This document shows positions 1 through 9,029 of a DNA stretch of 64,000 nucleotides, piece after piece. This DNA is from Terriglobia bacterium (GTDB lineage Bacteria; Acidobacteriota; Terriglobia; Bryobacterales; Bryobacteraceae): the NCBI GenBank assembly GCA_020073445.1, contig JAIQFE010000002.1, positions 1 to 64,000 on the forward strand, given 5' to 3'. A program made the position numbers and the translations under genes. Each line of letters starts with the position of its first letter. Position 1 is the first letter of the stretch. The notes beneath the pieces are model-generated. The model was not told where the DNA came from. It did not search any database and worked only from the letters and a program-made list of their open reading frames with translations.

Positions 1-1
1 G

Positions 2-94
2 CGAGGCATCGAGAATCTCTGGTGGTTGTTCACCTTCACTGCCGCGGCCTTCAACTTGTGGCGCATTCCAAAGCTCCGGGCCGCGGTGTGTTGA
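2..94 (+). mobile_element. 3' end of an IS transposase (IS5-like DDE), cut by window edge
   Basis: The open frame runs in from the window edge and ends at TGA 92-94. It reads as the usual C-terminal tail of IS5-type DDE transposases: an aromatic-rich helix (ENLWWLFTFTAAAFNLWRIP) followed by a short basic end. Only about 30 residues are visible, so the IS family call is by resemblance and the catalytic residues are outside the window. The IS end must lie between the stop and about position 210, where glycosyltransferase coding sequence resumes. I could not define a terminal inverted repeat because the other end is not visible. Confidence 0.6.
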
Positions 95-210
95 GCGGCG
101 CTTCCGGGGCCCACTGAGAGGCCCGGTTGCCGACTGCGGGGGCGCCTCGCGACGCCTCCTTCTGCCGGTAACAGTGCTCCCTACGAAGTGCCAGTGGTGT
201 TCCCGGACGC

Positions 211-1290
211 TATTTCAGCAAGCTCCTAGGGTTCGGAGTGCTCGCCGGCATCGGCATGGAAAACAAGTACTCGATTGCGTTCTTCATCGTCGGCGTGGCC
301 GTGGGGCTCCTGCTGTCGCCCGAGCGCCGCTTCTTCCGGAGCCGCTGGCTGTGGATCGGCGCCGTCGCCACGTTTCTCATCTTTCTGCCCAACTTGATCT
401 GGCTGGTCCGGCACGATTTCCCGTTCCTCGAATTGATGAGCAACGTCCGGCGCAGCGGGCGCGACATCGCCCGCGGGCCGTTGGCGTTCGTCCTCGATCA
501 AGGCATGCTGATCAATCCGATCCTGTTCCCATTGTGGGCCGGCGGTCTGATCTGGCTCCTGTTTAATCGCGAAGGGCGCCGCTACGCTGTCTTGGGTTGG
601 AGTTATCTTGTCATGCTGGTGCTGTTCATCGCGCTTAGAGGCAAAAACTACTACCTGTCGCCGGCATATCCGATGTTGCTCGCCGCTGGTGCGGTCGCTT
701 TCGAGCGGATCACTTCCAGACGGATAGCGTGGACGCGTCCCACCTATGTTCTTTTGACGATCGCCGCCACTGTGATTCTTACGCCTATCTCGGCCCCGAT
801 CCTGCCCGTCGAAACCTATATTCGGTATCAGAGAGTCCTCGGCCTGGAGCCGCCCAAGTCCGAAAACCAGTGGACTGGTCCGCTTCCGCAATATTTTGCC
901 GACGAATTCGGATGGGAAGAAATGACTCGCGCGGTGGCCAAGATTTACTTCAGCTTGCCGCCATCCGAGCGCGCCACCACCGCCATTTTCGCGAACGACT
1001 ACGGGCAGGGCGGCGCCATCGATTTCTATGGCCCCAAGTATGGGCTACCGAAGTCGATTGGCGGTCACCAGAACTATTGGTATTGGGGTCCGCGCGAATA
1101 TACCGGCGCTATCGTGATCGTGCTGGGTAGCGACGGCAGCGGAGATCGTGGACACTTCGCGACCGTTGAAGCCGCGGGACGGGCAGAGCACCCTTACTCA
1201 CGGCTGGACGAGCATTTCGATGTCTTCCTGTGCCGGGGGTTAAATCAGAATCTCCAAGCGTCCTGGCCACAAGTAAAGCACTGGAATTGA
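211..1290 (+). pseudogene. 5'-truncated GT39/ArnT-like membrane glycosyltransferase
   Basis: The frame encodes the C-terminal part of a dolichyl-phosphate-mannose-type (GT-C, family 39) glycosyltransferase. It has several hydrophobic helices, an ENKYS loop characteristic of the middle of such proteins, and a C-terminal soluble part ending in an LCRGL...WPQVKHWN tail. Family members are about 500 residues, with the catalytic acidic loop near the N-terminus; that half is missing. The frame is open back to a TAA at 169-171, and recognisable family sequence starts near 211 (YFSKLLGFG). A GTG at 238 could serve as a start, but it falls inside the conserved core. An IS transposase end lies about 100 bases upstream, so insertion is the likely cause of the truncation. 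Probably non-functional. Confidence 0.8.
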
Positions 1291-1298
1291 CGTTGCGA

Positions 1299-1898
1299 TT
1301 ACATCTCCCGCCGATTCTCCAGTGACTTCAGCATCGTCACTTCGTCGGCGAACTCGAGATCGCTGCCTACGGGAATTCCCATGGCGATGCGCGTCACTTT
1401 GATCCCTAGCGGCTTCAGTAATCGCGATAAATACACCGCGGTCGCCTCGCCTTCCACCGTGGGATTGTTCGCCAGGATAATCTCCTTGACGTCTTCCTTG
1501 GCGATCCGATCGAGCAGACCCTTGATCTTCAGCTGCTCCGGCCCGATGCCGCGCAGTGGGGAAATCGCGCCGTGCAGCACATGATACACGCCATGGAAAG
1601 AGCGAGTGGTCTCCACCGGAAGAATACTATGGGGTTCTTCGACGATGCAGATCTGGGAATGATCGCGATTAGGATCGCGGCAGTAAGGGCACAGCTCAGC
1701 GTCGCTGATGTTATTGCACTCCGCGCAAATGCCGAGGTTGTCCTTTACGTCGGTGAGTGCGGCCGCCAGCGCTGCCGCCTGATCGCGCGGCGAGCGCAGT
1801 ACATAGAACGCGAGACGTTGCGCCGATTTCTGCCCAATGCCGGGCAAGCGGCGGAACTCGTCGATCAGGCGCTGCAGAGGCGCGGCAAAATCAGGCAT
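1299..1898 (-). CDS. recR: Recombination mediator protein RecR
   Basis: A 199-residue protein of normal RecR length. The N-terminal helix-hairpin-helix region carries the [14 protein letters not shown] motif (about residues 17-30). A zinc finger follows with Cys58, Cys61, Cys70 and Cys73, then a Toprim domain from about residue 82 and a conserved GSDLEFAD end. RecR works with RecO and RecF to load RecA on gapped DNA. It is the last gene of a dnaX-ybaB-recR operon on the minus strand, an arrangement conserved across many bacteria; 6 bases separate it from ybaB. Confidence 0.98.
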   Translation of the reverse strand: MPDFAAPLQRLIDEFRRLPGIGQKSAQRLAFYVLRSPRDQAAALAAALTDVKDNLGICAECNNISDAELCPYCRDPNRDHSQICIVEEPHSILPVETTRSFHGVYHVLHGAISPLRGIGPEQLKIKGLLDRIAKEDVKEIILANNPTVEGEATAVYLSRLLKPLGIKVTRIAMGIPVGSDLEFADEVTMLKSLENRREM

Positions 1899-1904
1899 TA
1901 GAAA

Positions 1905-2213
1905 CTAGAGCAATCCGGGAGGCAGCCCTAACCCGCCCAGCATGCCACTCATCTTCTTCTGCGTTTCGTCTTCCACTTTCTTGTGCGCTTCATTGAACGC
2001 CGCCATCATCAGGTCCTGCAACATCTCGACGTCGCCGGCGACCTCAGGATCGATCTTGACGCTGGTGACCTTCTTCTGGCCGTCCATGCCCACAGTCACC
2101 ATGCCGCCGCCCGCCGAGGCTTCCACGCGGATCAGCGCGACCTCCTCCTGCATCTTCTGCTGCATCTTCTGGGCCTGCTGCATCATGGCCTGCATGTTTC
2201 CAGGCATCTTCAT
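1905..2213 (-). CDS. ybaB: YbaB/EbfC family nucleoid-associated protein
   Basis: A 102-residue protein starting MKMPGNMQAMMQQAQKMQQK, a Met/Gln-rich N-terminal helix typical of the family. A central GMVTVGMDGQKKVTSVKIDP beta-hairpin and a C-terminal AAFNEAHKKVEDETQKKM helix follow. EbfC proteins form tweezer-like dimers that bind DNA and the nucleoid. The start codon overlaps the dnaX stop by 4 bases (ATGA), so translation is probably coupled. The partners dnaX and recR flank it in the usual order. Confidence 0.97.
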   Translation of the reverse strand: MKMPGNMQAMMQQAQKMQQKMQEEVALIRVEASAGGGMVTVGMDGQKKVTSVKIDPEVAGDVEMLQDLMMAAFNEAHKKVEDETQKKMSGMLGGLGLPPGLL

Positions 2214-3814
2214 GTTTCGCTCTCCTTCAAGTTCCGCACTTGGCGCACCTGGCTTTCCGGGAAAAGTTCCTGAAAGCGTTTCACTTCCGGATGCGCCAGC
2301 GCACGCTCGGCCGCTTCATCCTTTGACGCCGGAGCCTTCACGGCAGGTGCAGCCGCTGCGGCTTCTCCGACCTTAAGCGTGATCCTGACCGTACGGCCGG
2401 CGACCCGCCGCACGGCTCCTTCGAATTCCTGGCCCTTTAGAAACATCTGGTACATCTTGGGAGCCGTGAACGTAATTTCGGCTGGCGTTTCGGCGACTTC
2501 TGAGTGACCCACCGCATCGGCGACGTGCGTCAGCTTGGATTCGTGCAGCGTCGCGAGAAGGCGGGTTCGAAAATCACCAGTAACCTCGGGGACTGCCTCC
2601 GGTTTCCGTGCAGACTCTTTCGGCGCCGGCGTAGCGGTTCTGGAGGAAACCGGCTGGCTGTCCCCTGTTTTCCGCGCTGCGGATCCTCCTCCGCTCAGCG
2701 CGGCGATCGCTTCTTCGATCGGCTGCAAACGGCCTGCGTGAATCAACCGCAACAATCCCATCTCCAGATGCAATCGCGGCTGCAGCGAGCTTTGCAAATC
2801 GCGGAACAGATCGAGGGACAGTTTCAGATCTCGCGTCAGATCGTCCTCGGTGAACAGCCTGGCGGCCTCGAGCATGCGTTCCTGCTCCGGCGGCGATGCA
2901 GCCACCAGCCGAGTCGGCTTACCCTCGATCCGCACGACCAGAAGATTGCGGAAGTACCGAGCCAGTTCGCGTGCGAAGTGCTGCAGACTGCGGCCGTTCG
3001 CTTCGAGATCGGCGACCACGTCCAGCATTTTCTTGGCATCGCTTTCAGCGAGCGCTTTTGTCACGGCGCCCAGCGACTCGAGCGAGAACATCCCTAGCAG
3101 CTCGCGCACCTGCTTGCCTTCGAGCTTATCTCCGCAGCAGGCGATGGCCTGGTCGAGTGCCGATAAAGAATCGCGCACGCTGCCTTCGCCCGCCTGGGCG
3201 AGCACGCTCAGTACTTCGGAGTCCGCGGTAATGCCTTCCTGCTGGATGATCCACTCCATGCGCGCGACCAGTTCCGCAAAATCCACCGAGCGGAAACTGA
3301 ACTGCTGGCAGCGCGACGCGATGGTCGAAGGAATCTTGTGCGTCTCGGTGGTGCACAGGATGAACACCACCCATTCGGGCGGTTCTTCCAGCGTCTTGAG
3401 CAGAGCGTTGAAGGCTTCGCTGGTGATCTGGTGCGCTTCGTCGACGATGAAGACCTTGTAGCGGTCGCGCGCCGGGCGGAAGCGGACGTTCTCGCGCAGC
3501 TCGCGCATTTCGTTGATGCCGCGGTTGGAGGCCGCGTCGATCTCGATCACGTCCATGCCCGATCCGGCGGCGATCTCGGTGCAGCTCGCGCACACACCGC
3601 AAGGGGTGATGGTCGGGCCTTTTTCGCAGTTGAGGCAGCGCGCCATGATCCGCGCGACGGTCGTTTTCCCGGTGCCGCGCTGTCCCGAAAAAATGTAGCC
3701 GTGGGCGATGCGGTTTTGCGAGATGGCGTTTTCGAGCGTGGTGCGGACGTGCTCCTGGCTGATCAGCTCGGCGAACGTCTGCGGCCGGTATTTACGGGCG
3801 ATGACCTGATACAT
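2210..3814 (-). CDS. dnaX: DNA polymerase III subunit gamma/tau
   Basis: A 534-residue clamp-loader ATPase of the replisome. It has an N-terminal AAA+ domain with Walker A GQRGTGKT (about 44-51), a zinc module with Cys60, Cys63, Cys72, Cys75 and Cys78 nearby, Walker B VFIVDEAHQ (about 121-129), and an SRC sensor/arginine-finger motif near residue 168. The clamp-loader collar follows, then an Ala/Pro-rich linker and a short C-terminal domain. I saw no convincing A-rich slippery site of the E. coli kind near the collar boundary, so a gamma form by frameshifting is not supported. First gene of the dnaX-ybaB-recR operon; the SRP RNA lies just upstream on the same strand. Confidence 0.98.
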   Translation of the reverse strand: MYQVIARKYRPQTFAELISQEHVRTTLENAISQNRIAHGYIFSGQRGTGKTTVARIMARCLNCEKGPTITPCGVCASCTEIAAGSGMDVIEIDAASNRGINEMRELRENVRFRPARDRYKVFIVDEAHQITSEAFNALLKTLEEPPEWVVFILCTTETHKIPSTIASRCQQFSFRSVDFAELVARMEWIIQQEGITADSEVLSVLAQAGEGSVRDSLSALDQAIACCGDKLEGKQVRELLGMFSLESLGAVTKALAESDAKKMLDVVADLEANGRSLQHFARELARYFRNLLVVRIEGKPTRLVAASPPEQERMLEAARLFTEDDLTRDLKLSLDLFRDLQSSLQPRLHLEMGLLRLIHAGRLQPIEEAIAALSGGGSAARKTGDSQPVSSRTATPAPKESARKPEAVPEVTGDFRTRLLATLHESKLTHVADAVGHSEVAETPAEITFTAPKMYQMFLKGQEFEGAVRRVAGRTVRITLKVGEAAAAAPAVKAPASKDEAAERALAHPEVKRFQELFPESQVRQVRNLKESET

Positions 3815-3842
3815 GCAGGAGGGAAATCGTGAGTATATGCCA

Positions 3843-3941
3843 GACCCCGGGTGATCCGCGGCACACGGGTTAAGCCGCTACCGTTGCTTCCTTCCGGACC
3901 TGGCGGGGTTTGCAGCCGCCCGTTGCACGAAGCCCGGAGCC
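3843..3941 (-). ncRNA. ffs: Small bacterial signal recognition particle RNA (4.5S)
   Basis: Read on the minus strand, this about 100-base segment contains the invariant SRP domain IV element GTCCGGAAGGAAGC (plus-strand 3885-3898), with the GGAA tetraloop and the asymmetric bulge that binds Ffh. Its ends pair (CTCCGGG at the 5' end with CCCGGGG at the 3' end), giving the long single hairpin of the small-type RNA. It is transcribed toward dnaX, a placement seen in many bacteria. Exact ends are estimates, good to a few bases. Confidence 0.93.
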
Positions 3942-3976
3942 TGACAACTTCCTATGCTACCAGCTTCGTTCGGTGG

Positions 3977-3995
3977 CACAGGCCTTCAGCCTGTG
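3977..3995. repeat. Small palindrome, CACAGGC/GCCTGTG hairpin
   Basis: A perfect 7-bp stem CACAGGC with loop CTTCA and return GCCTGTG sits between the SRP RNA and the methyltransferase gene. It has no T-tract and so is not a standard terminator. From memory, similar CACAGGC-palindromes are scattered through intergenic DNA of Solibacter-like genomes; copy number cannot be checked here. Confidence 0.5.
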
Positions 3996-4032
3996 ATCGC
4001 CGGGTGGCATAATCGTGACCTGGAGATTCTGT

Positions 4033-5052
4033 ATGTCCGCTTCATCCAACCCCGCCGTCCGCCCCGACCGCATCATGGAAATGATCTGGGGCTACGCTCC
4101 GCCGTTGATCCTGGCCACGGCCGTTCACAACAAGGTCTTCGATCTGCTCGACGCTGGGCCGAAAACGGTCGAGGAGCTGGCGCAGGCTTCCGGTAACTCT
4201 GTCCGGGGATTGCGCAGCATCATGAACGCGCTGGTGGGATTCAATTTCCTCGCCAAAAACTCGGACGGTCGCTATACGCTGACGCCGGAGAGCGCCGCGT
4301 TCCTGGTGAGCTCGAAGCCGGGATACATGGGCAAATTCGTCGAGTTCAGCGGGCTGAAGTCGATGCAAACCTGGCTGCCGCTTCCGGAGATCGTACGGAC
4401 GGGAAAACCCAACATCGCGATCAACCAGCAGGATTCCGGAGAGTCTTTCTTTCAAGACTTGGTCGAGCCGATTTTCGCCATGAGTTATCCGGCCACCCAG
4501 ATCGCCGGGCAGGCGCTCGGATTGGCGAGTGCCAAAAGCCCGCTTAAGGTCCTGGATATTGGAGCAGGCTCGGGAGTGTGGGGCATCGGTTTGGCGCAGC
4601 AATCGCCACAGGTCAGCGTTACTGCCCAGGACCTGCAGGGCGTGCTGGATGTGACCAAACGCATGGTCGACCGGTTCAAGCTGACCGGCCGTTTCCAGTA
4701 CCTGGCCGGCGATTTTCACACCTTAGATTTCGGCACCGGCTACAACCTGGCGACGCTGGGTCACATCCTGCACATGCTGGGCGTCGACGAATGCCGGCAG
4801 CTCCTGAAAAAGGCCGCTGGCGCGCTTGCACCGAAAGGGACCATCGTTATCTCCGAGTTCCTGGTGAAGGATGACCGCACAGGTCCTCCCATGGGCCTGA
4901 TTTTCGCCGTAAACATGCTGGCTCACACAGAGAACGGCGATACCTATTCCTTTGAACAGATTAGCGGCTGGCTCAAGGAAGCAGGCCTCGCAAATACCAG
5001 AAAAATCGAGCCTGGCGGCCCCGTGGGCCTAGTGCTCGCAGACAAGGTGTAA
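4033..5052 (+). CDS. SAM-dependent O-methyltransferase (family 2 type)
   Basis: A 339-residue protein. An N-terminal winged-helix dimerisation domain (about residues 15-90, with VEELAQASGNSVRGLRSIM) is followed by a Rossmann methyltransferase domain with SAM motif I VLDIGAGSG at about 163-171 and the acidic motif II region near AQDLQGVLD. This is the layout of the acetylserotonin/hydroxyneurosporene O-methyltransferase family; the substrate cannot be read from sequence. The ATG at 4033 is preferred over an in-frame ATG at 4015 because a GGAG lies 7 bases upstream of it. It stands alone between the SRP RNA and rplU and may be monocistronic. Confidence 0.85.
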   Translation: MSASSNPAVRPDRIMEMIWGYAPPLILATAVHNKVFDLLDAGPKTVEELAQASGNSVRGLRSIMNALVGFNFLAKNSDGRYTLTPESAAFLVSSKPGYMGKFVEFSGLKSMQTWLPLPEIVRTGKPNIAINQQDSGESFFQDLVEPIFAMSYPATQIAGQALGLASAKSPLKVLDIGAGSGVWGIGLAQQSPQVSVTAQDLQGVLDVTKRMVDRFKLTGRFQYLAGDFHTLDFGTGYNLATLGHILHMLGVDECRQLLKKAAGALAPKGTIVISEFLVKDDRTGPPMGLIFAVNMLAHTENGDTYSFEQISGWLKEAGLANTRKIEPGGPVGLVLADKV

Positions 5053-5117
5053 CTGGCGGATAAGACCCGGATTGTAGTAACCTAGGGTTTCCAGCCAAAA
5101 TCTTTAAGAGGACCAGT

Positions 5118-5426
5118 ATGTACGCAGTGATTGAAACCGGCGGTAAACAATATCGCGTTGCACCAGGCGAATCGATTGAAGTCGAAACCCTGACCGGCGA
5201 CGTTGGCGCAGACGTTGAATTCGATCGCGTGGTCGCGGTCGTGGATGGCGATTCGGTCAAGGCAGGTTCATCGCTCGGTAGCGCGCGCGTGAAGGGCACC
5301 ATTGCCGCGCAAGGCCGCGGCACCAAGACCATCGTCTTCAAGTTCAAGCGCAAGAAGCAGTACAAGCGCACTATCGGGCATCGCCAGAATTATACCCGCG
5401 TGCAAGTGAATGAGATCGTAGCGTAG
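5118..5426 (+). CDS. rplU: 50S ribosomal protein L21
   Basis: A 102-residue protein beginning MYAVIETGGKQYRV, the signature start of L21, with the conserved FKFKRKKQYKRTIGHRQ segment near the C-terminus that contacts 23S rRNA. The start follows an AGAGGA ribosome binding site. It is the first gene of the conserved rplU-rpmA-obgE cluster, which links ribosome assembly components with the ribosome-associated GTPase Obg. Confidence 0.98.
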   Translation: MYAVIETGGKQYRVAPGESIEVETLTGDVGADVEFDRVVAVVDGDSVKAGSSLGSARVKGTIAAQGRGTKTIVFKFKRKKQYKRTIGHRQNYTRVQVNEIVA

Positions 5427-5491
5427 CTCACAGAGGTGCGCCCTGCGCGCCTTCGTTGTGAGCGGTTAAGTTTGGAAGTCGGAGTTTAGTC

Positions 5492-5749
5492 ATGGCACAC
5501 AAAAAAGGTTTAGGCAGTTCCAAAAACGGCCGCGATTCAAATGCACAGCGGCTGGGCGTGAAGGCGTTCGGCGGCCAGTTGGTGACCGGCGGAACGATTA
5601 TCGTCCGGCAGCGCGGCACCCGCATCAAGCCGGGCGTCAACGTCGGCCTGGGCAAGGACGACACGCTGTTCGCCAAGATCCCCGGGATCATCGAATTCCG
5701 CGATCGCGGACGGGCGGGCAAGTTCGTCAGCATTAAAGCCGCCGAGTAA
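5492..5749 (+). CDS. rpmA: 50S ribosomal protein L27
   Basis: An 85-residue protein with the standard L27 beginning [20 protein letters not shown] and the [11 protein letters not shown] core. The N-terminal tail of L27 reaches the peptidyl-transferase centre. There is no Firmicutes-type cleavable N-terminal extension. It lies 65 bases downstream of rplU with its own GGAG ribosome binding site and is followed by obgE. Confidence 0.98.
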   Translation: MAHKKGLGSSKNGRDSNAQRLGVKAFGGQLVTGGTIIVRQRGTRIKPGVNVGLGKDDTLFAKIPGIIEFRDRGRAGKFVSIKAAE

Positions 5750-7097
<1,348 letters not shown>

Positions 7098-7118
7098 ACG
7101 TGTGATATTGTTGCACCG

Positions 7119-7523
7119 ATGAGCTTGTCCAATACCGTCTCCTCGTACGAGCCGTACCTGCGATCGCTGCTCCGGATTATCGTTGGATTCACGTTTTCGC
7201 TGCACGGGTATCAGAAATTCTTCGGTGCCTTCGGAGGGCTCGGCGGGCAGAAGGCTGAACTGCTTTCCATGATGGGCGCGGCGGGAGTGCTCGAAACATT
7301 TGGCGGAGCGTTAATTATCTTGGGCCTTTTCACCCGTCCCGTCGCGTTCCTGCTGTGCGGGCAGATGGCCGTCGCATATTTCCGGGTGCACATCTGGATC
7401 AACTTCTGGCCTTTGACCAACGGCGGTGAAATTACGGTCCTCTACTGCTTCACCTACCTGTGGCTGTGCTCCGCCGGCGCGGGCCCGATCAGCCTGGATC
7501 GGGCGATCGGCTGGAAGCACTGA
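7119..7523 (+). CDS. DoxX family membrane protein
   Basis: A 134-residue protein with about four hydrophobic helices, matching the DoxX family: LRIIVGFTFSLHGYQKFFG at the N-terminus, an ETFGGALIILGLFTRPVA second helix, and a conserved central segment around HIWINFWPLTNGGE. DoxX proteins are small inner-membrane proteins linked to oxidative stress and quinone or thiosulfate oxidation in some species, but the specific role here is unknown. The ATG at 7119 is chosen because it directly precedes the family-like sequence; an ATG at 7089 overlaps the divergent gene. Confidence 0.88.
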   Translation: MSLSNTVSSYEPYLRSLLRIIVGFTFSLHGYQKFFGAFGGLGGQKAELLSMMGAAGVLETFGGALIILGLFTRPVAFLLCGQMAVAYFRVHIWINFWPLTNGGEITVLYCFTYLWLCSAGAGPISLDRAIGWKH

Positions 7524-7526
7524 AAC

Positions 7527-7556
7527 TTGACAACAGACGCAGACAGGGTCCATGAT
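7527..7556 (+). promoter_or_regulatory. Possible sigma-70 promoter (TTGACA, CATGAT)
   Basis: A perfect -35 box TTGACA at 7527-7532 is followed 18 bases later by a weak -10 CATGAT at 7551-7556. It lies 80 bases upstream of the DUF6152 gene and could drive the exported-protein cluster. The -10 box matches consensus at only four of six positions. Confidence 0.3.
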
Positions 7557-7635
7557 CCTTGGTGGATCTTTGTAACCAACGGTCGGCATTCAGTAGTCTT
7601 TTCTTATGCTAGATTTGAATGCGGGAGGTGTCTTG

Positions 7636-8055
7636 ATGAAGATGAAATTCTCTGCGGTGGCCCTGGGTGCGCTGCTGCTCGCTGCGGTGCCGATGCTGGC
7701 CCATCACTCGTTCTCGGCGGAATATGACCAGTCCAAGCCCCTGACGCTGAAGGGCAAATTCACCAAACTGGATTGGGTTAACCCTCACTCCTGGGTACAT
7801 TTCGACGTGGTTGGTCCGGATGGAAAAGTGACCAACTGGGCCGCTGAAACGCCTCCTCCCAACGGCCTGTACCGGAACGGTTGGCGGAAGGACATGTTCA
7901 AGGAAGGCGAAGAGATCGAGGTCACCGGAGTGGCCGCGAAAGACGGTACGCCTCACATGTGGTCGAATGGCGTAACCATCGTCTCCACCGGCGTGAAGTT
8001 CACCATGGGCTCCCGGCCGCCGAATGAAGGTCCGTCCGACGCAAAGGGTAAGTAG
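7636..8055 (+). CDS. Exported DUF6152 protein with His-His mature N-terminus
   Basis: A 139-residue protein with a signal peptide (basic MKMK, hydrophobic core, PMLA end) followed directly by HHSFSAEYD. Family-typical motifs follow: LKGKFTKLDWVNPHSWVHFDV and a GWRKDMFKEGEEIEVTG beta segment. The family has no assigned function. If signal peptidase cuts after PMLA, the mature protein starts with His-His, and with the His of NPHS this could make a metal site; that is inference. The start at 7636 has a GGGAGG ribosome binding site, whereas an ATG at 7606 has none. It opens a run of exported genes up to 10956. A second DUF6152 gene lies at 12562-12963. Confidence 0.85.
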   Translation: MKMKFSAVALGALLLAAVPMLAHHSFSAEYDQSKPLTLKGKFTKLDWVNPHSWVHFDVVGPDGKVTNWAAETPPPNGLYRNGWRKDMFKEGEEIEVTGVAAKDGTPHMWSNGVTIVSTGVKFTMGSRPPNEGPSDAKGK

Positions 8056-8163
8056 CTTAGTTTCTTTTAGATAGATCGAGGACGCGCTTCGTCACCATCG
8101 AACGACGGGGCGCGTCAAGCCTTGTTTGCCCGCGCCCAGGCGCTTAGGAGTCCAAAGTTCAAC

Positions 8164-8994
8164 ATGAAAACTTCATTTGCGGGTTTGTCCTACACCAGCC
8201 TAGTAGCGGCTGCGGGAATCGCGATGGCGGCTCTATGGCTCGCCCCGGTGCCGGCCGCCGGCCAGGGTAAAGGCGGGGGCAAGGGCGGCGCTAAGGGAGG
8301 CTATACAGCCCCTCGTGCCGGCGACGGCAAGGCCGATCTCCAGGGAATCTGGGAGGCGTGGAACACCGCGGCTGACGGCCTGGAAGCGCACAATGCCGCG
8401 ACCGGGATTCGCGCCGGCAAGAGCTTCGTGGTCGATCCGGCGGACGGCATGATCCCCTACACGCCGGCCGGACGCCAGAAGCAGCTCGACAATTTCAACA
8501 AGCGGGAACAGCTGGACACCATGAACCACTGCTACATGACGGGTGTTCCGCGCTTCACCTACATCCATTTCCCCTTCCAGATTTTCCAGACCGAGAAATA
8601 TATCCAGTTCATTTCCGAGTACGCCCACATGGTCCGCACCATTTACATGGGAAAGCAGACGCATTTCGGCGATCTTGAATTCTGGAACGGCGATTCCCGC
8701 GGCCACTGGGAAGGCGATACTCTCGTGGTGGACGTCGCCGATTTCAATGATCAAACGTGGTTCGATGCTTCCGGAGACCATCACAGCACGGCGCTGAAGG
8801 TAGTGGAGCGCTACACCCGTACCGGTCCCGATGTGATGCAGTACGAGGCCACCATGACCGATCCGCAGACGTTCTCCAGGCCGTGGACTATCCGGATGGA
8901 CCTGCATCGCAACACAGATCAGTATCCGACCTTGCTCGAATACGAATGCCATTCCTACTTTGAGGACGACGCCGTTCGGCTCGGTAGCCGATAA
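8164..8994 (+). CDS. Exported paralogue 1 of a GHWEGDTLVV-type acidobacterial family
   Basis: A 276-residue exported protein of unknown function. A signal peptide is followed by a Lys/Gly-rich stretch (GKGGGKGGAKGG), then the family core: GKADLQGIWEAW, a FVVDPADGMIPYTP segment, NHCYMTGVPR, GDSRGHWEGDTLVVDVADFN, and VVERYTRTGPD...YEATMTDP. It shares this order of blocks with the next two genes, so the three are tandem paralogues. The ATG at 8164 follows a TAGGAG site; an in-frame ATG at 8122 would put 14 unrelated residues before the signal peptide. The beta-rich motifs suggest a secreted sheet protein. No catalytic residues are recognisable. Confidence 0.8.
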   Translation: MKTSFAGLSYTSLVAAAGIAMAALWLAPVPAAGQGKGGGKGGAKGGYTAPRAGDGKADLQGIWEAWNTAADGLEAHNAATGIRAGKSFVVDPADGMIPYTPAGRQKQLDNFNKREQLDTMNHCYMTGVPRFTYIHFPFQIFQTEKYIQFISEYAHMVRTIYMGKQTHFGDLEFWNGDSRGHWEGDTLVVDVADFNDQTWFDASGDHHSTALKVVERYTRTGPDVMQYEATMTDPQTFSRPWTIRMDLHRNTDQYPTLLEYECHSYFEDDAVRLGSR

Positions 8995-9029
8995 GTCATA
9001 GCCAGCCGCTAAGTCAACGGAGACTCGAA

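Noticed and set aside
226-891. 221-residue open frame on the minus strand across the truncated glycosyltransferase
   Set aside because: No homology or signal; runs opposite to the glycosyltransferase and is rich in Arg/Gln/Asp as expected for a shadow in GC-rich DNA.
2210-3814. Programmed frameshift for a gamma form of dnaX
   Set aside because: No A AAA AAG-type slippery sequence and stem-loop near the clamp-loader/tau boundary; the longest A-run lies near the N-terminal zinc module.
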